Below are positions 63,986 through 64,000 of a stretch of DNA of 64,000 nt, one piece after another. Each line of letters starts with the position of its first letter. The stretch's first letter is position 1. The notes beneath the pieces are model-generated. The model was not told the origin of the DNA. It was given only the letters and a program-made list of their open reading frames with translations, and searched no databases. Source of the DNA: Rugamonas brunnea (GTDB lineage: Bacteria; Pseudomonadota; Gammaproteobacteria; Burkholderiales; Burkholderiaceae_D). Location of the stretch: NCBI RefSeq assembly GCF_014042345.1, contig NZ_JACEZT010000001.1:744001-808000 (forward strand), written 5' to 3'. A program made the translations under genes and the position numbers.

Positions 63986-64000
63986 ATGACGACACTGGAC
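63986..64000 (+). CDS. Start of the next gene, cut by the right edge (WspD-like expected)
   Basis: ATG with GAAGGAG upstream begins MTTLD. Only five codons are visible. By analogy with wsp operons a second CheW (WspD) is expected, but the sequence cannot show it. Confidence 0.5.

Overview
The window is high-GC, gene-dense chromosomal DNA of a betaproteobacterium, most probably the family Oxalobacteraceae (Massilia, Duganella or Janthinobacterium type). This is inferred from the mix of genes: split riboflavin genes beside nusB, glyA-nrdR behind a ZTP riboswitch, a complete ybgC-tol-pal-cpoB operon, a type IV minor-pilin operon, argF-argG and a Wsp-like chemosensory cluster. I could not run a taxonomic search. 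I see no insertion sequence, prophage, CRISPR array or rRNA operon.

Layout. 1-1.8 kb: the start of ubiD (cut by the left edge) and a membrane-anchored lytic transglycosylase with a good sigma-70 promoter and a long leader. 1.8-9.5 kb (minus strand): riboflavin synthesis in two blocks, ribD-ribE and ribBA-ribH-nusB. About 3.6 kb of unrelated genes lie between the blocks: a cysteine-cluster protein, two spermidine-synthase-like methyltransferase-fold proteins facing each other, a DUF1275 membrane protein and a small ribbon-helix-helix-like protein. 9.5-15.2 kb (minus): pilV-pilW-pilX-pilY1-pilE-fimT, several with 4-base overlaps, running straight on to ribD. 15.4-17.5 kb (minus): glyA-nrdR with promoter and ZTP/ZMP riboswitch. 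17.5-24.1 kb (plus): ydfG, the Tol-Pal envelope operon, and two identical tRNA-Lys genes behind a perfect consensus promoter.

24.2-34 kb: a TetR-controlled ABC export cassette ending in a cytochrome c'-like gene, DUF6447, YigZ, a TcyP-type cystine symporter, a periplasmic binding protein and a FadL-type porin. 34-40.9 kb: an RND efflux pump with its adaptor, a divergent PAP2 protein and a DUF475/TerC-type membrane protein. 40.9-50.5 kb: a perfect 37-bp inverted repeat, a very large alanine/glutamate-rich coiled-coil protein, srkA, a UPF0149 protein, arylamine acetyltransferase, oligoribonuclease, a Ste24-type protease, phhB, rsgA and two small proteins. 50.7-58.4 kb: a LysR/MFS divergent pair, a soluble TPR-GAF histidine kinase, argF and argG. 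58.5-64 kb: two chemoreceptors with nearly identical signalling halves, a CheW, a CheR-TPR and the first codons of the next gene. This order is that of a Wsp-type surface-sensing system cut by the right edge.

The main points for a second look are the ZTP riboswitch, the 37-bp palindrome and a second smaller one of unrelated sequence, the unrecognised coiled-coil protein, the about 1-kb near-identical receptor duplication, the RibBA protein without zinc cysteines, and the TetR operator with its export cassette. I found no clearly unprecedented multi-gene system. The coiled-coil gene and the palindromes are the parts least explained by known families.
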